Source of the DNA: Roseobacter ponti
GTDB lineage: Bacteria; Pseudomonadota; Alphaproteobacteria; Rhodobacterales; Rhodobacteraceae
Reading direction: 5' to 3'
NCBI RefSeq assembly: GCF_012932215.1
Contig: NZ_CP048788.1
Span: 1,860,001 to 1,924,000, forward strand
DNA: 64,000 nt
A model generated the notes under the pieces. That model worked only from the letters and a program-made list of their open reading frames with translations. It did not search any database and was not told where the DNA came from. Position numbers and translations under genes: made by a program. Below, one piece after another: positions 63,344 through 64,000 of this stretch (position 1 is its first letter; every line of letters begins with the position of its first letter).

Positions 63344-64000
63344 TTAAACCTCCTGAGAAATGTCCGGCGCGTCCTCTTTGGGTGCGCGCGCCAGTGAAAT
63401 GCGAAAAACAGTGTGCCCGGGCACCGAAGTTACGGAAATCCAGCCGCCGTGATCGGAAATGATCTTGCTGACGAGGGCGAGGCCGAGGCCGGTGCCGTTT
63501 TCACGGCCCGAGACAAAGGGATCGAAAACGTCGCCTTTGATGTTCTCCGGCAAACCGGGTCCATCATCGATAATCTCGATCTGCAAAGGCAGCGACTGGC
63601 CGGACCCGTCCGAGCGTCGCAGCCGGAAAGAGTGCTCGAAATAGCTGCGCAGCCGGATTGTACCCCGCGCCCCTCCCGATGCCTCGGAGGCATTTTTCAG
63701 CAGGTTGAGTACCACCTGAAGCAGCTGATCCGGATCGCCGAAGGCCATCGGCAGGGAGGGGTCATAATCCTCGATGATCTTCATATGTGCACCAAACCCG
63801 AGCAGTGCCGAGCGGCGTGCGCGGTCCAGCACATCGTGAATGTTTACCGGGCGGAAATCGGGTGCGGAGAGATTGCCGAACTGCTCGACCTGGCTCAGCA
63901 GTTTTACGATGCGGCGGCTTTCCTCCACGATCAGATCCGTCAGCTCAAGATCTTCGGCGCCGAGGTTCATGCTGAGCAGTTGTGCAGCCCCGGTTATACC
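63344..64000 (-). CDS. ntrB: Nitrogen regulation sensor kinase NtrB, C-terminal part (cut by window edge)
   Basis: 219 codons of the 3' part remain, including the stop. The frame stays open to the window edge, reading GITGAAQLLSMN just before the first internal Met; that is the sequence following the NtrB H-box, so the phospho-acceptor His lies outside. The ATPase domain has NLLKNASEASGG (N box), DDGPGLPENIKG (G1) and GTGLGLALVSKII (G2). NtrB phosphorylates or dephosphorylates NtrC according to PII status. ntrC follows after 3 bp. Confidence 0.95.
   Translation of the reverse strand, partial: GITGAAQLLSMNLGAEDLELTDLIVEESRRIVKLLSQVEQFGNLSAPDFRPVNIHDVLDRARRSALLGFGAHMKIIEDYDPSLPMAFGDPDQLLQVVLNLLKNASEASGGARGTIRLRSYFEHSFRLRRSDGSGQSLPLQIEIIDDGPGLPENIKGDVFDPFVSGRENGTGLGLALVSKIISDHGGWISVTSVPGHTVFRISLARAPKEDAPDISQEV

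Overview
The window is a piece of an alphaproteobacterial chromosome, most likely a marine Rhodobacterales (Roseobacter-group) bacterium. Pointers to this are a CckA-type hybrid kinase next to recA, the ntrB-ntrC-ntrY-ntrX-trk-hfq-hflX neighbourhood, an NtrC that lacks the sigma54-contact loop (as described for Rhodobacter capsulatus NtrC), a zwf-pgl-pgi operon, a DmdB-like acyl-CoA ligase, a RamA-like corrinoid reactivator and alphaproteobacterial families such as Usg. The sequence is GC-rich and densely coded, with many 4-bp start/stop overlaps. No rRNA, CRISPR, prophage or transposase was seen.

Layout. 1-6700 (minus strand): 5' end of alaS, then recA with an intrinsic terminator and a promoter carrying two LexA-type boxes, cckA with a perfect CtrA-type site at its 5' end, rsmB and guaB. 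6850-11045 (plus): a ureohydrolase, the RamA-like activator, a methyltransferase and tRNA-Gly(CCC). 11100-13400 (minus): a small accessory-looking cluster of a cysteine-rich lipoprotein and two beta-barrel-like envelope proteins. 13400-20800: DmdB-like ligase, a thioesterase, zwf-pgl-pgi (oxidative entry into Entner-Doudoroff), a cysteine-rich radical SAM protein and usg. 21000-29700: gyrA, an unknown secreted protein, an M32 carboxypeptidase overlapping ctaA, trmJ and a ThiE-like protein.

29700-38400: divergent hupE-like and DUF4198-like envelope genes whose start codons are one base apart, psuK-psuG, a DUF502 membrane protein, a patatin, bdhA, a predicted small RNA or attenuator in the bdhA leader, and an orphan YejA-like binding protein. 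38500-47200: an acyl-CoA synthetase overlapping a FrnE-like DsbA protein, a Bcr/CflA-type exporter, mfd, a membrane protein and a Mg-type hemB. 47300-53500: a SYLF-domain lipoprotein, a hydroxyacid dehydrogenase, a penicillin-acylase-family hydrolase, rluE, and hflX-hfq. 53600-64000: trkH, trkA, two plus-strand genes of unknown role that interrupt the minus-strand block, then ntrX, ntrY, ntrC and the C-terminal part of ntrB at the window edge.

Most of the window is housekeeping and regulation: DNA repair (recA, mfd), topology (gyrA), purine synthesis (guaB), central carbon (zwf-pgl-pgi), heme (hemB, ctaA), RNA modification (rsmB, trmJ, rluE), potassium uptake and nitrogen/redox signalling (ntr). 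The observations most worth following are the sRNA/attenuator with a near-consensus promoter and terminator upstream of bdhA, the head-to-head hupE/DUF4198 pair with predicted N-terminal histidines, the six-cysteine C-terminal region of the radical SAM protein, the CtrA-type site at cckA, and the accessory cluster beside tRNA-Gly.
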